Notes under the pieces: model-generated
The model's database searches: none
What the model saw: only the letters and a program-made list of their open reading frames with translations
What the model was told of the DNA's origin: nothing
Program-made: the position numbers and the translations under genes
Assembly (NCBI GenBank): GCA_944989445.1
Contig: CALYLW010000681.1
Span: forward strand, 1-64,000
Direction: 5' to 3'
DNA from: Ampullaceana balthica
Lineage: Eukaryota > Mollusca > Gastropoda > Lymnaeidae
Length of the DNA: 64,000 nucleotides
Part shown: piece by piece, positions 46,101 to 56,615 of the stretch
Layout: each line of letters starts with the position of its first letter
How positions within the stretch are numbered: the stretch's first letter is position 1

Positions 46101-49100
46101 GTTTGAGTTGACGCGTTGACGCGACCCATCGAAGTACCGGCGTGCTTTTGTTTACATTTTACGTGTCACGCTGAGCTCGATCCAGCGATCGGTGACCAGA
46201 CTTTCCCCTCCCCCCCCCCAGGGTAATGAAGCAAAGTTGAGTTAAGACAGATTCAGTCTGTAAATGTTTGTCGCGTTTGAAAATAATCAATATTGTTAGT
46301 TATGTCTCATATATATGGGATTTATAGTCAAAAACTTTGTTTTTACGAGTTTGTTTTATTTCCAGTCAAAGTAAGCGCTCCATCGGTTGTTACGCTTGCT
46401 ATCTTGTTTCACACAAATGTTAAATATTGAGTTAAAATACAACTAAACACCACTGTTAAATATTCGTGGACTATATGCTATAGACATCAATACTTGTATA
46501 TGACTCTGTTGTCTAGGAGTAATATTATTAATTATGGTTCTAGCCTCCAGTATTAAGTATTAGTATAGAACTACGCTACATACCTAATACATATAAATAA
46601 ACACACAAAACACATCTGTACACAACAGAGAGAATATTTAATTACATTAAGTAAATCATATAAATACACATTGGAATAGATTCCACAATATAATGGATAG
46701 AGTCTAGCTCAATAACTCAAATAGTAAATACAATCAGATTACAACTTAACTTCACGAATACATTCTATGACTCTTAATTGGCCAGCTCCTGTGTTATGTC
46801 TGCCGACCTCACATCACACACGGTCTCAGGTCACGGGGTCAGTCCGTGTTCCGCCTCAGTGGTCAGTGATGCTATTAACCCATTCATCGTCTGGGGGGCC
46901 GGTAACACCACGTCCCTTTACGACTCCAGTGACTCACAGCGTCACAGTGCTGGCTGCACTGTTTACTAACAGTAGTCTTCTGTCCGGCTCAGGGTTGTCT
47001 TGCACACTTTTGCCAGTGGCACATCTGGTGCTCAAACGTCTATACTACGTAAGCTCGGCTATGCTAGCCCCTACGCTTACTTGCTCCACTGTAGGTGACA
47101 CTACCCTACATTTACTTGCTGAAATAACATACATATATAACTGATTAGCCAATAATTAATACACAGTATATAAAAGAATACTACATCTACTTCAACATAA
47201 CAACTATACATTTGACTATATCCTAAGTATAACATAAGTCCAACCTGCACACCAGCAAGGCTCCCTTCTCAAGACCCGTTCTACAAGGGTTTGGAATGCA
47301 GAGGACGAATGTGTCTTATGTCCCAGTATATAAGGACCGCTGACCCCCGCCTGCCCTAAATTCTTAGCAATTCCATTGGGTGAACCTTTCGTCCCATGGA
47401 CGGTACATGTGACAAACTTAATTATTTAATCTTATTGGTTAAGCCCTACGTTCCAATAACTTTTGGGTGACCCCATACACAAATAAAAAAACAGCATCCC
47501 TACTAAAAATTGGCCTAGCCTAAGTATCGATTTCGAACTGATAACTTTGGTTGGCCTCTCACCCGCAGCATTCCTACATCTTTTTCTTTGTCCATCCAAG
47601 GTTAATGTCCCTCACCAGTGTTTACAAAACTTTGTCTTTGTCCCTCTAAGGTTAGTGTCCTACCCAATGTCTGAACCCCTATCTCCCAACGGTTCTAAAA
47701 TAAAACGATTCTCAAACCTATATTTAGATACTCAACAACGAACACAGTTCCTTCAACACAGTTCTCAACAGCATTGAATAAATCCTGGCCCGTAGTTTTG
47801 TCTTTTAATGGCTCAATACTAAGTAATTCCTCGGTAAGCTCAAAACGAGTGTTAATTCCCCGTATAAATACCAACAATTGTGCTGTGTCATATACATCGG
47901 TACTGTCGTCTAACGCAAGAGAGTACCACAAACAGTCTTTGCTGCATCTTGAAGTAGGTGTCTCAAAATGTCGATAATTGTTCCAACACGCCTGACTACA
48001 GCTGTCCGTGAAAAAGAAATGCCATCAAAATTTGTTTTCTGTTCTGGACACATTATGCTTGCCGCATATGACAAGCATCCCTTGATGAACTCGCTGTCAC
48101 AAAAAGACTTGTTCCGTTTTACAATCTTATCGGATGACACCTAAACTGGCTTCAATTGCATCATCTTGTATTAAAGACAGTGTGAGTATGGTGAAAACAG
48201 TTTCTTGTTTCTATAAATTATCAATTAATTCCTAGCAATTTCCTTTACTATATTTGATCGTTAAATTGTGCCAGAAATCCTACTGTTTAGTTTGGTGGTG
48301 TCTTTTTATGTTGTACTCCTTAAAGGCGCTCACACATTCGCGGCACAGCAAGCAGACTGCTTTGCTTCCAACGCTAGTAAAGCAATATTTAGCCTACCTT
48401 TGGACATTAAAAACGTGTCATTCGTCCTTAATCTTTCTTTTTTTCGCAGTCCTCGTGTTTAAATCAACGTCTATTCACTTTTAAATTGAAATTTTTACAG
48501 ACTTGCAATTATATAAATCGTTTAAAAAAGCCACTTCTGGTTAAGCTGAAATGCAGTTTCGAATTGGGATGTTAAAAATTAATGACTAATAATAATTAAT
48601 CAATTCTGGAGCGATAAAAATATTTAATATCCCTAGATTTGAATCAAATACTCGAAATAATTTTTTTTAAAATAAAGCGAAAATTCGCTACAAAGAGCAA
48701 AAACCATCCAAATAATATTGCAACATGTACATGCCCGGGGCCGCATAATATACTCTGGCGGGTCTCTGCGACCCATGGGTCGTAGTTTGCCCACCCTGAT
48801 ATATAATATATATTTATAAATATTAGATATAAAAGTTCACATCCTGAGCAAAAACGAAGATTATAAGAACTTTTGTGTAAGTTTTCATGGATGTTTATCG
48901 AATATAGTGTAAAATGAATTTTTATTGGAATTCTTAAGAAAATTAGCATGCTGCTTTTCCCAAGCACAACAAGGAATTATGAGTGAATATTTTATCAGAT
49001 GTATCTGTGTTGCCAGAATAAACAAGATAATTTATCATCTTAAAACTTCTGCAACATTAAAAACAAAATTGTGTTCATCGTATCAAAAAACTATCCCATG

Positions 49101-52100
49101 AGGCAGTGATATGTAAACAATTTAGTTATGCAAGTGTAAATAATAATGTATTGGGACAATGTTTGTGTGTGTGTGTGTTTGTGTGTATGTAAAAATAATT
49201 TGGAAATACGAAACATTCTAGCTAAATCTTTTCTAAGCTTCACGCCTCGTTGTTTTCAACCTTTTACTCGTGATTTCTCATACATATCAAAACATGTTTA
49301 AGATATACGTATAGCCCACATTGGAATTCCATGGATTTTTAATATAAACTTTATTATCAGTGTTAGCCTTGAAGTATTAATTATAGTAAAAAACCACACC
49401 CATACAATTCACTTTTTCATTTTAGTTTGGATTGGAGCAAATGACATTGAAAATGAAGGCAAGTTTCAGTGGACTGACGGGTCAGAAGCAACTTTAACTG
49501 GCCTGAGTGGAATACTTCCATATGATCCCTTATTTGATAGTGACTGTATTTTGATTACCAAGTCCTCCAAAAAACTTGAAAACGTGAACTGTATGTATTC
49601 ACTGCGATTTATGTGCATGGAAAAATGTAAGTTTAATTGTTTTAATTTTTTATTATTTTTTTAAAATATATTTTTTAAGCTTCTCATGAAAATTGTATTT
49701 CGACTACAAAAATATACGACAGAACATGAATAATTTGTTAAATTGAATTTATGAGGGTTTATCTTTATACACGGGCAGCAAATTTTCTTCACATTAAGAG
49801 GCCCCCATTTTTCATCACACAAGTAATTAACTTTCAATCGAATTCCTTGATGCATCTTCAAGTATAATAAGTTTAGAATAAATATGTAAGAAAAACAATC
49901 GGTTCCGAATTACGGTGCCCCAAAATGTGTTTAGGACTTTGCCAACTCATAAATGATGTAATTAACTCAGTGTGGAACACAGTCAAAGTAGGGTTGATTC
50001 AACACGGAAGATATAGGACATGGTATTCCGTGTTATTTTCACAAGTGGCCACCCATTGATGCTTGTTAGTGACATAAAGTTATAAATGTTAATGACCGAG
50101 TCTTCAAAAGTCCAGTTTGTAAGCATTGCTCTCAGAAATTGGCTGTCCAATACGACTACACATGCAGCTGAGTCATCGAAAGATATGGTGTCGTGTTGGG
50201 CTGCAAAATGAGACATGGCTTCTGTGAAATCTTTCAAATTTTTTATGCTGACCTAGAGCTCCATGACATGGCCAATAGATACTGATCAACAAGGATCAGA
50301 TAACTCTACGCTAGTTTGCCCCTTTCTTGTAAGGACTCAGTGGTCTGTACAAAAACAAAGTCTTTGAAGACATACGAGTGCCACATTGTCACTTAAAGTA
50401 TCAATGTATTTCAGTGACCTGTGTAGTAGCTCCTTTAGTCTAGCATTAATTAGTGCTGCTTTCGCCAGTGTCTACTTATCTCGGATCATTTAAAAGCAAG
50501 AGATCCGAATCCTCTTCGACCCTACTCCTGGCTATGAAGGATGAATCTTAAGTTCATTAAGTGCATTCACGTAAGATGGTTTTTTCGGTCCCATTTCTTT
50601 ACTAATCATTTTGTAAAAAAAAAGGATCATTTTCTCCAAAATACGCTATCGTTCAACCATTGTCATAAATAATATTTCTTACCTTGTAGTCAGGGATTCG
50701 ATGTTTAACATGATTTTTAAAACAGATATGATAAGTGTTCGTTGCTTCACAAAATGAAAACAAAATATGTTAAAAATTTTTAAAAAATAATTTAAAAAAA
50801 TCATAATAAAATGTAAACATTTGAGTTTTATGTAATGTCAAGGCGCTTGTAAGTTGTACGAATTTTAAAGACCCGGAAAAACGTTTATTGCGCTTTACTA
50901 ATGAACATAATTCAGAGAGCATCTAGTAATTTTTAGTATGCCCAGATAACCTAATTCCTCCCCTGATTAGCTGTGATTGTCATGCATAATTCACACCAGT
51001 GATTTGAGGTCAAATCTAACAAGCGATATGTTCTTGCCTTATGTCATGACATTCTCTACCCAAGGCATTGGCACTATTGATTTGGCTGGGAGGGGGTAAG
51101 GGTTAGATAAACATCATCGGCCCGTCTCGCAAACCAGCTATCTCAATGTGGTCGGCATTTCAAAGACAAGTTAGATTAATTTCATTTAAATAGTGAGACG
51201 AGTCTAAATTATTTATTACCGCGTGGTAGATGTTTGCCGTATTTTTCTCATTCTCGGAAAAAAAAATATTTTCAGTTGAAATGATTTTTGTTTTAAAAAA
51301 AGTATGAAAATACATAGTATTTTGTCGGAAACATGAGACGATCATGTGACAACAATATTTATTGTAAATGATGTACGTATTTCAAGGTATTTATTATCCT
51401 TATTATATTTCCTATTTTGATTGTATTGAATGTACAGAATACAATGAAAAGGGAATTTATTTAAAGTCAAAATACTTCAAATAGTGTTGTTGTTGTTTTT
51501 TTGTTTTTTTTATCTACAGCAAATGCAGCGATACAAACAAGTGATCCTTGGCCCGTAACTACAATATCTTCACCACAAAGTGGGTTTGCTTTAAACCAAT
51601 GATAAATATGTATAAATATATAATAAAAATAATAAATCGATAACGAATAAAACAATTATCACGCTGAGCACTTTGACATTTCTTTATAAAATGTACTTGA
51701 ATAAATTAATTTCTTTTTTAAATATAAAATCTTTGCATGCAAACTTTGTAATGCAATAATAAAATGTTGACGTTTATCTTTATGTTATAACTTATATAAA
51801 GTTGTAAGTCCAAATTGTTTGAAGTTAGTTTCACATTTTTATTGTAAACTTTGATTTCAGCTTGTACACCAGTCGTTGATCTCATTTACGTCTTGGATTC
51901 CTCCAGTAGTATCGGACAAACAAACTTCCAGAAACAGATCAGCTTCGCTATAGATTTGGCTTCAAACTTGACAAACGGGCAGCAAGATGTCCGTGTCGGT
52001 GCTGTTGTTTTCAGTTTTGATCCAGTTAAATATTTTGACCTTAAAGACCATCTATCTTTTTCCGACCTTAGCGAGGTATTGATATATTTTTTTAAAAAAA

Positions 52101-52309
52101 GTTTTGCTATAGATGAAAGATGTTTTTAAGCAAAAGTTATGTTAGATCATCATTAAGTCTTTTTATAAAAAAACTCTAGCTTCATCTGTGTAAATATTTT
52201 TTATAATATATTACCATAACATTATGCACATATATAAAATACAGTAATTGTTTGTGGCTGTGTGTTGCATACATTTATACATCGATTGAAGGATCTGACC
52301 AAACTTAGC

Positions 52310-52351
<42 letters not shown>

Positions 52352-55300
52352 AAATATACATTATCATCTTTATTGAAATTTAGAGATGTTTTAAAATTTA
52401 CGACCCTTTTTGACGCTTATGCATTATTTTTTTTTAACGCAATTTCCCTTGGAAAAACTACGCTAATAGATTCGAAATGTCTTTCAAGCTTAACAATGCA
52501 ACTCCTCCTGAACCATACCAGAAAGAGGGTTCGGGACTTTGCATACATGCTAAGGAGGTCTCAAGGATGCGCAACGGCCCAACGGCCCAAAAAATACCAA
52601 AAAGGTTTACTAGATTTTCTGCAAAATAAGAAAAAACGAAGTATAAGTAAAAATATAAGTCTTTTGTAGATTTCTCGCCAACCATAACATCTATAGTGTT
52701 GAAACAAACGTCAAACAATAGCTAATAATATTTAGAACAATGTTGGCTATGGAATTATGTTGCAATCCGTCTTCGTTCGACTCCCGTAATTTTAGACGCA
52801 ATTTTTTACAGCAATTGTTTTGTTTAGTTTTCAAAATTGTTGATTTGAAATTACTTATAACGGGGTTTTCCCGCTTTGTGAATGCTTATGTTAGATTGTT
52901 GCGTGGTGCGCATTATATTGACATCATCTTTTTGTGATGTGGCGTGAGGGGATATGACGTCATCTTGTGTTTCAGATTAATTATTTGATTCGACTTTTCT
53001 TGTAACTTAGGATTATTTACTTTGATAAAAAAATCGGAAATTCCTTGTTGGAAATTGCGTTTAAATCCTTATTTGAGTTTTTATTCCTTGTTTCTAATTA
53101 AATACCTTTAAGTAAACAAAATATTTTTTAATTTATCTACCGGGTGGTTAGATGGATCGACACCAAAATTAGTTTACAAAAACTTCATTTCATATATAAA
53201 CAGCTATAAGAAATGTAATTCTTAATACTCATTTATTTGTCGCAAGGGGCCAACAATATTGTTTTTCCTTATATAAGTTATGTAAAAATAATATTTTGAA
53301 CGTGGTCCTAGGGGCCAATGGCTGGTTAATGACCAAAATTATTCAATAAAAACGTGATGGTCAATATTAAAATAACATAATTTATTGAACTCCTAATTTT
53401 TTTAAAGAAATGTTTAATACGTTATTCTCTATTTCATTTTACAAGTTTTAGACCAAGATGGACACCATACAATAACTTTAAACACTAACATTTGGTTAGT
53501 TTTAGACCAAGATGGACACCATACAATAACTTTAAACACTAACATTTGGTTAGTTTTAGACCAAGATGGACACCATACAATAACTTTAAACACTAACATT
53601 TGGTTAGTTTTAGACCAAGATGGACACCATACAATAACTTTAAACACTAACATTTGGTTAGTTTTAGACCAAGATGGACACCATACAATAACTTTAAACA
53701 CTAACATTTGGTTAGTTTTAGACCAAGATGGACACCATACAATAACTTTAAACACTAACATTTGGTTAGTTTTAGACCAATATGGACACCATACAATAAA
53801 TTTAAACACTAAAATTTGGTTACACATAAATTAAACTCAAATCAAAGTTCGTAATCATTGCTTTTGGGATGAAACCTGTATTTAAATTTCAATTAATTTT
53901 AAAGTAATGATCCTACATGTGGAAGAAAATCAAAAGCCCCGAGCCTAATGCTCTTTATGGGTCTTCCCGGAAGACCCTCTCAGCAATCTGGGCCCCAAAG
54001 GGATGTAACAGTTGAGACCCCCCCCCCTTTCGGAAGCGGTCGCTTCTTAAGCGGCCACCTGGGCATCCAGGACATAGAGTCGAAAATGCCTCCCACTAAA
54101 CTGGCCTCACAAGGAGGGATGGAATTCCCTACTACGACCCGCTACCACTTTGACGCCACCCCAGCAAAGCAATCGAATTATTTACTTTTTCAGAGATGGT
54201 CTGGAAAATGTATAAAAAGTGTATTTAAATTCTAAAAATCTTTCTAAAGAGGTTTTCATTGAACATATTTTACAGAATTGTACCTATTACTTATCAGAAT
54301 ATAAATTCAAAATTAGTAATATTAATTGTACCTATTACTTATCAGAATATACATTCAAAAGTAGTAATATTAATTTTATCACTTTATTGTGGGATTATAT
54401 AATTATTCTAGCAAATCCTACAGTTTATATTTTCAAGAATTCCGTTAATATTAGTGACATTTTAAAGTTTTATCCCAAATATTGTAATATTACGGATGTA
54501 ATTTAATTTTATTCTTCACCTTATTCAGTGTTGATTCCAAATATTCTAGAAATTTGAATTTGTTTTGCGTTGGATCACGGTGGTCGACCGGCAGCGCACT
54601 CGGCATTAGTACCGAAACCTAAGAGAGTCACAGGCTCGAGTCTCACTGATGGCTATTTCCCCTAGCCAACCAGTCCTGAATGTGCACCCATCAGTTGGCG
54701 AAAATTAAAGCGGTTGGGCCTTATGCTAGCAACACAATCCCCCTCTATGAAAAGAGGACATTACTTACTAACGCTTATTTTTTAGCCATAAAGTCTTATT
54801 AATTGTTTTTTCTGAATTATATTTTGTTTAGAAAACCTCACGAATAGAGTGGGTCCCCTTTACGAAACATCTTAAAACTAAATTTTATAAGCGTTAATAG
54901 AACAGAATATATTTTTATGTTTTAGACAGAGACCCTATAACGAAAGATCATACTTGGTGGAGTACGAAATGGGATCAATAAAACAGGCCAGGTTGAAGCC
55001 AGTTATATTAGCTAAATTTCGAATATGCAACATAAGAAAACCGATCGATTTAAAAATTAAATGTACTAATATTAAATGTTTTTTAAAGTGTTTTATGTCA
55101 TGCAGCTAATTCCAAGCATCAAATGTAAAAACATTATATTTTTGTAGGCTTTGATTGCTATTCCATACAAGGGCTTCAAAACAAGGACTTACTTAGCTCT
55201 AGACTTCATCATCAACGATGGGATGTTTAATACTACCGCTGGTTCCCGCAATAATTCTTTAAAAACTGTTATCGTATTCACTGACGGCAGATCTGACAAC

Positions 55301-56457
55301 CTGAGCAAGAGTGAGTTATTTAAAATATTTATAAAAACGCTTCGAGTCAAATGTTGAAGCTATTCATTTTTTAAAAACAAATTCACACTTGATAATAATT
55401 ATTTTCATCTTATATATATTTACCCTCAATTATCTCTGACTCACTCACTGTGGCCTAATGCTAAAGGAAATCACTCTGCTTTTTAAAAAAATGAAAATAT
55501 AGACTTAAAAATCTTGATCATTTTGGTTTCCAGATGGGCGCCAAGGCGCCGCAGCACAGCCTAGTATATCATATATATAACATGTTGTTGATTTCTTAAT
55601 ATTCAGAATTCCACGCTCTTAAATGGATTATTGTTAATTAAGAAACAAATAAGTTTTTTTAAAAACACATATGACTTTAATTACAGCTTAAATTTAAATT
55701 ATTAAGGTTATGTAGTTATACGAATATTTATTTTGTGCTTAAAAGTTAAGAATCAAAGCAATTCATATGTTTTCATTAGCTAAATTAAAATTTAAAATAT
55801 TGCTTTGCGTAACTTTAAGAGCAACCTTTAATGCCCAAGTATACAACAAAAAAAAATTAATAAAAATAATAGCCAATAAGAAGACAAACTATTTTTTTTC
55901 AATCATCAGTAAATTACATTTTTATTTAAAAAATTGTTGAGGACTGTTAATATGTTATGTTAATATGTTTTTTCCTAGACTGCAGATAACATGATCAAAA
56001 AATATTTTTTTTGTGATGCAAATACATGTTTAATGATTAAGTTCCCAACTTTCTGACGGGTGTGTTCCCAGAAAAGGCGATCGTTTTATGTTTAACTCTG
56101 GAATTAAAATAAACGTTCTGTATTTTAAAGTGCAGCATGTAATCCATCAAACAATTGTGTGCAATTTAAATATAAAGCTTTTTTAAATCTCTTTTTCTAC
56201 CAAATATTTTCATTCGATTTTTAAAGAACTTATTTTTTTTTAATTTTAATATTTTGTTCTTAGCTCAACAAGCTGCCGAGCGTATTAAAGAACGAAGGTT
56301 TACCATCAACGCTGTGGGTATTGGGGATGCTGTAGACTCTGAGCTTTTGGCTATTGCAAGTGGTCCTAGAAATGTCTTCAAAGCTGATAACGTTGATGCT
56401 CTGAGACAAATTGTGACATCCGTGACCCAAGAAGCATGTCCAAGCCCTGTTAAATAA
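40093..56457 (+). CDS. Secreted C-type lectin / VWA domain protein, 8 exons
   Basis: Joining 40093-40159, 43019-43101, 44047-44149, 49426-49626, 51520-51579, 51861-52075, 55148-55310 and 56264-56457 gives 1,086 nt in one frame, predicting 361 residues. All introns have GT/AG borders. Residues 1-16 form a signal peptide (FILFHLVLLAAG core). Residues 24-148 are a long-form CTLD with six cysteines (24, 36, 53, 125, 140, 148), WIGAND and a KFQWTDGS segment. Residues 152-171 are a Thr/Ser/Pro linker. Residues 173-356 are a VWA domain with MIDAS motif DSSSSIG (184-190), a Thr in KTRTYLAL and FTDGRSD, closed by Cys173/Cys356. No membrane segment, so probably secreted. Role unknown; recognition or adhesion, perhaps in immunity, is inferred from the domains. 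Confidence 0.9.
41350..41640 (-). pseudogene. LINE 3' end (RTE-like), inserted in the Penelope fragment
   Basis: The minus strand reads a C-terminal tail of a non-LTR retrotransposon: PRWSWISHTLRKP, then WNPQGKRKRVQPRTT and RRELEE, with a GRSWRGW block. It ends in a (GAT)n run (complement of CATCATCATCATCATCATC at 41360-41380), the expected simple-repeat 3' end. The clade is tentative. Confidence 0.75.
41654..41945 (+). repeat. 60-bp tandem repeat of Penelope coding sequence, about 5 copies
   Basis: The unit AATGAGAGGAGCAAACTGTT...ACATCAGGG recurs at exactly 60 bp for the first copies, then decays. It encodes the NERSKLFLSYHP-like stretch found once in the other Penelope copy (complement of about 57955-58000). 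The last two copies are the most diverged. Confidence 0.85.
42191..42418 (+). pseudogene. GIY-YIG endonuclease fragment of Penelope-like element
   Basis: CSLKYVGKTGRLLSCRIAE matches the GIY-YIG core of Penelope-like endonucleases (here KYVG for the second motif, followed by the conserved Arg). Upstream, a Cys-rich linker is frame-shifted. The C-terminal part drifts after AITQDSGMFPDTS, where the related copy at 57384-57677 keeps SVSRHFNGRDH. Confidence 0.82.
43019..43101 (+). CDS. Exon 2: start of CTLD
   Basis: Acceptor AACAACAG, donor CGG/GTAATT. Encodes ACSWSGALSVNGKCFKYYEE and on to the EAR end of the first helix. The CSWSG...GKCF pattern is the N-terminal hairpin of a long-form CTLD. Phase 1 in, phase 0 out. 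Confidence 0.87.
43240..43960 (+). repeat. Interspersed repeat family G, full plus-strand copy (intron 2)
   Basis: Aligns with the reverse copy at 37018-38075 and with 53920-54180. The first 250 bp (GTGGAAGAAAATAAGTAGCCC through GGCGTTACCCCGGCAAA) form the part present in all three. No coding potential was recognised. Confidence 0.8.
44047..44149 (+). CDS. Exon 3: CTLD, central part
   Basis: Acceptor CATTTTAG, donor TTATT/GTAAGT. Encodes DYCESIPGGGMLAKFDSDDD and on to WPNEVY. The Cys-x-x-x-x-G-G-x-L-A pattern is the conserved second-helix and strand region of CTLDs. Phase 0 in, phase 1 out. A decayed copy of this exon lies at 59729-59832. Confidence 0.9.
45821..46356 (+). repeat. Family X repeat, copy 7, inside the hAT relic
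   Basis: Starts AAATCCCTTACATTAACTTC and ends ATTTATAGTCAAAAACTTTG followed by TTTTTACGAG. It belongs to the TCTCTCTGTCTGTC subtype. It separates the VTTDGALTLTG segment from the RWLSLGK side of the transposase relic, so it inserted after the transposon. Confidence 0.88.
46454..47737 (-). mobile_element. Probable solo LTR, copy 2, inside the hAT relic
   Basis: Same family as 26719-27889: TGTTAAATATTCGTGG at the plus-strand left, ACAACAGAGAGAATATTT, AGTATATAAGGACC, ATACTCAACA at the right. Its removal places the two catalytic-region segments of the hAT transposase next to each other. No clear 5-bp target duplication is visible. Confidence 0.65.
49426..49626 (+). CDS. Exon 4: CTLD, C-terminal half
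   Basis: Acceptor TCATTTTAG, donor AAAAT/GTAAGT. Encodes FWIGANDIENEGKFQWTDGS, then a loop and DSDCILITK...NCMYSLRFMCMEK. WIG and the WxDG motif are CTLD hallmarks, and the last three cysteines complete the fold. The usual EPN or QPD triplet is replaced by a GILPYDP loop, and the WND triplet before the fifth cysteine by LENVN. Canonical calcium/sugar binding is therefore doubtful. Phase 1 both sides. Confidence 0.92.
49983..50540 (-). pseudogene. Unidentified coding-like relic in intron 4
   Basis: The minus strand has an 84-codon frame (KDFTEAMSHFAAQHDTISFD, later SINGWPLVKITRN). Further right, a discontinuous run reads AALINARLKELLHRSLKYID in another frame. Residue composition looks protein-like and the broken frame suggests a decayed gene or element, but I do not recognise the family. 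It could equally be a chance open frame. Confidence 0.3.
51520..51579 (+). CDS. Exon 5: linker
   Basis: Acceptor TATCTACAG, donor CAAA/GTGGG. Encodes 20 residues, SNAAIQTSDPWPVTTISSPQ, low in hydrophobics and rich in Ser/Thr/Pro, so likely an exposed, possibly O-glycosylated hinge. Phase 1 on both sides. An equal-length pseudo-exon at 39167-39226 supports it as a real exon. Confidence 0.85.
51861..52075 (+). CDS. Exon 6: VWA domain, first half
   Basis: Acceptor TTGATTTCAG, donor CGAG/GTATTG. Encodes CTPVVDLIYVLDSSSSIGQT through VRVGAVVFSFD to FSDLSE. VDLIYVLDSSSSIG is the first strand and MIDAS loop (D-x-S-x-S), and RVGAVVFS is the second core strand. Phase 1 in, phase 0 out. Confidence 0.93.
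52316..52348. repeat. (TA)n microsatellite in intron 6
   Basis: About 16 TA units with flanking ATATACATA. Confidence 0.85.
53444..53826. repeat. 54-bp tandem repeat, about 7 copies (intron 6)
   Basis: The unit TTTTAGACCAAGATGGACAC...AACATTTGGTTAG recurs every 54 bp. Five central copies are identical by eye; the first is partial and the last diverged. As 54 is a multiple of three, the minus strand stays open for 132 codons as an 18-residue repeat (MLVFKVIVWCPSWSKTNQ). Nothing else suggests translation. Confidence 0.95.
53920..54180 (+). repeat. Interspersed repeat family G, short copy (intron 6)
   Basis: Shares GTGGAAGAAAATC, AAGCGGTCGCTTCTTAAGCG and GCCTCACAAGGAGGG with the copy at 43240. 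It stops about where the other copies diverge, near the ACCCCAGCAAAG motif. Confidence 0.8.
54574..54772 (+). mobile_element. tRNA-derived SINE (intron 6)
   Basis: An A-box-like TGGTCGACCGGCAGCGC (from 54581) is followed after about 40 bp by a B box GGCTCGAGTCT (54633-54643), the spacing of an RNA polymerase III promoter. The sequence continues into a non-tRNA body ending GAAAAGAGGACATTACTTAC. No complete cloverleaf, so a SINE, not a tRNA gene. Confidence 0.75.
55148..55310 (+). CDS. Exon 7: VWA domain, central part
   Basis: Acceptor TTTTTGTAG, donor AAGA/GTGAGT. Encodes ALIAIPYKGFKTRTYLALDF through SLKTVIVFTDGRSDN. The Thr in KTRTYLAL is the third MIDAS residue position and the Asp in FTDG the fourth. 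Phase 0 in, phase 1 out. Confidence 0.92.
55500..56220. other. Intron 7, nothing recognised
   Basis: AT-rich intronic DNA without a recognisable repeat. Intron 5 (51580-51860) is similarly plain. Confidence 0.4.
56264..56457 (+). CDS. Exon 8: VWA domain end and stop
   Basis: Acceptor TTGTTCTTAG. Encodes TQQAAERIKERRFTINAVGI and GDAVDSELLAIASGP, the last core strand and helix of VWA, then VTSVTQEAC, where the Cys likely pairs with Cys173. Stop TAA at 56455-56457 after PSPVK. Confidence 0.93.
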
Positions 56458-56615
56458 AACAAATATAGTATGTGATATTTTTGGTGATACATTAGTATTT
56501 GTTAAAATAATTATGCGCTCATGTTAATATCACACTGCATGTTTACCAAAATTTAAGCGTCTAAACATTTCATTCTATTATTTTCTCACTATTACAGGTA
56601 GTAAACAAGTGGTAA

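Larger units (their letters stand above)
45095..48150 (-). pseudogene. hAT transposase pseudogene, GTF2IRD2/ZMYM-like, with two insertions
   Basis: From right to left the minus strand reads SDKIVKRNKSFCDSEFIKG, CPEQKTNFDGISFSRTAVVRR, then SLALDDSTDVYDTAQLLVFI (about 47870-47930, the first catalytic Asp region). Next is TGQDLFNAVENCVE up to the LTR. Beyond the LTR comes KIASVTTDGALTLTG (about 46380, the second catalytic Asp region) up to family X. Beyond that come VVYQVVSVINLIRAKTLNHS, DHSFVRWLSLGK, and a C-terminal region with FSAAADSTPEDIQLELLDLD. Frames change at several points. The segment order is that of hAT transposases related to GTF2IRD2. Confidence 0.9.
44513..48798 (-). mobile_element. 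Near full-length hAT transposon relic in intron 3
   Basis: Ends CAGGGGTGGGCAAACTA (44513) and TAGTTTGCCCACCCTG (48798) are inverted repeats. Flanks ATAAATAT and ATATATAA match at 6 of 8 positions. It contains a GTF2IRD2-like transposase pseudogene on the minus strand and two later insertions: a family X copy (45821-46356) and an LTR (46454-47737). Without them it would be about 2.5 kb. Confidence 0.85.

Noticed and set aside
53429..53827. 132-codon minus-strand repeat protein
   Set aside because: The open frame follows from a 54-bp minisatellite; no promoter, splice sites or family match.
54574..54772. Intact tRNA gene
   Set aside because: A and B boxes are present, but no cloverleaf and no acceptor stem; a SINE is more likely.
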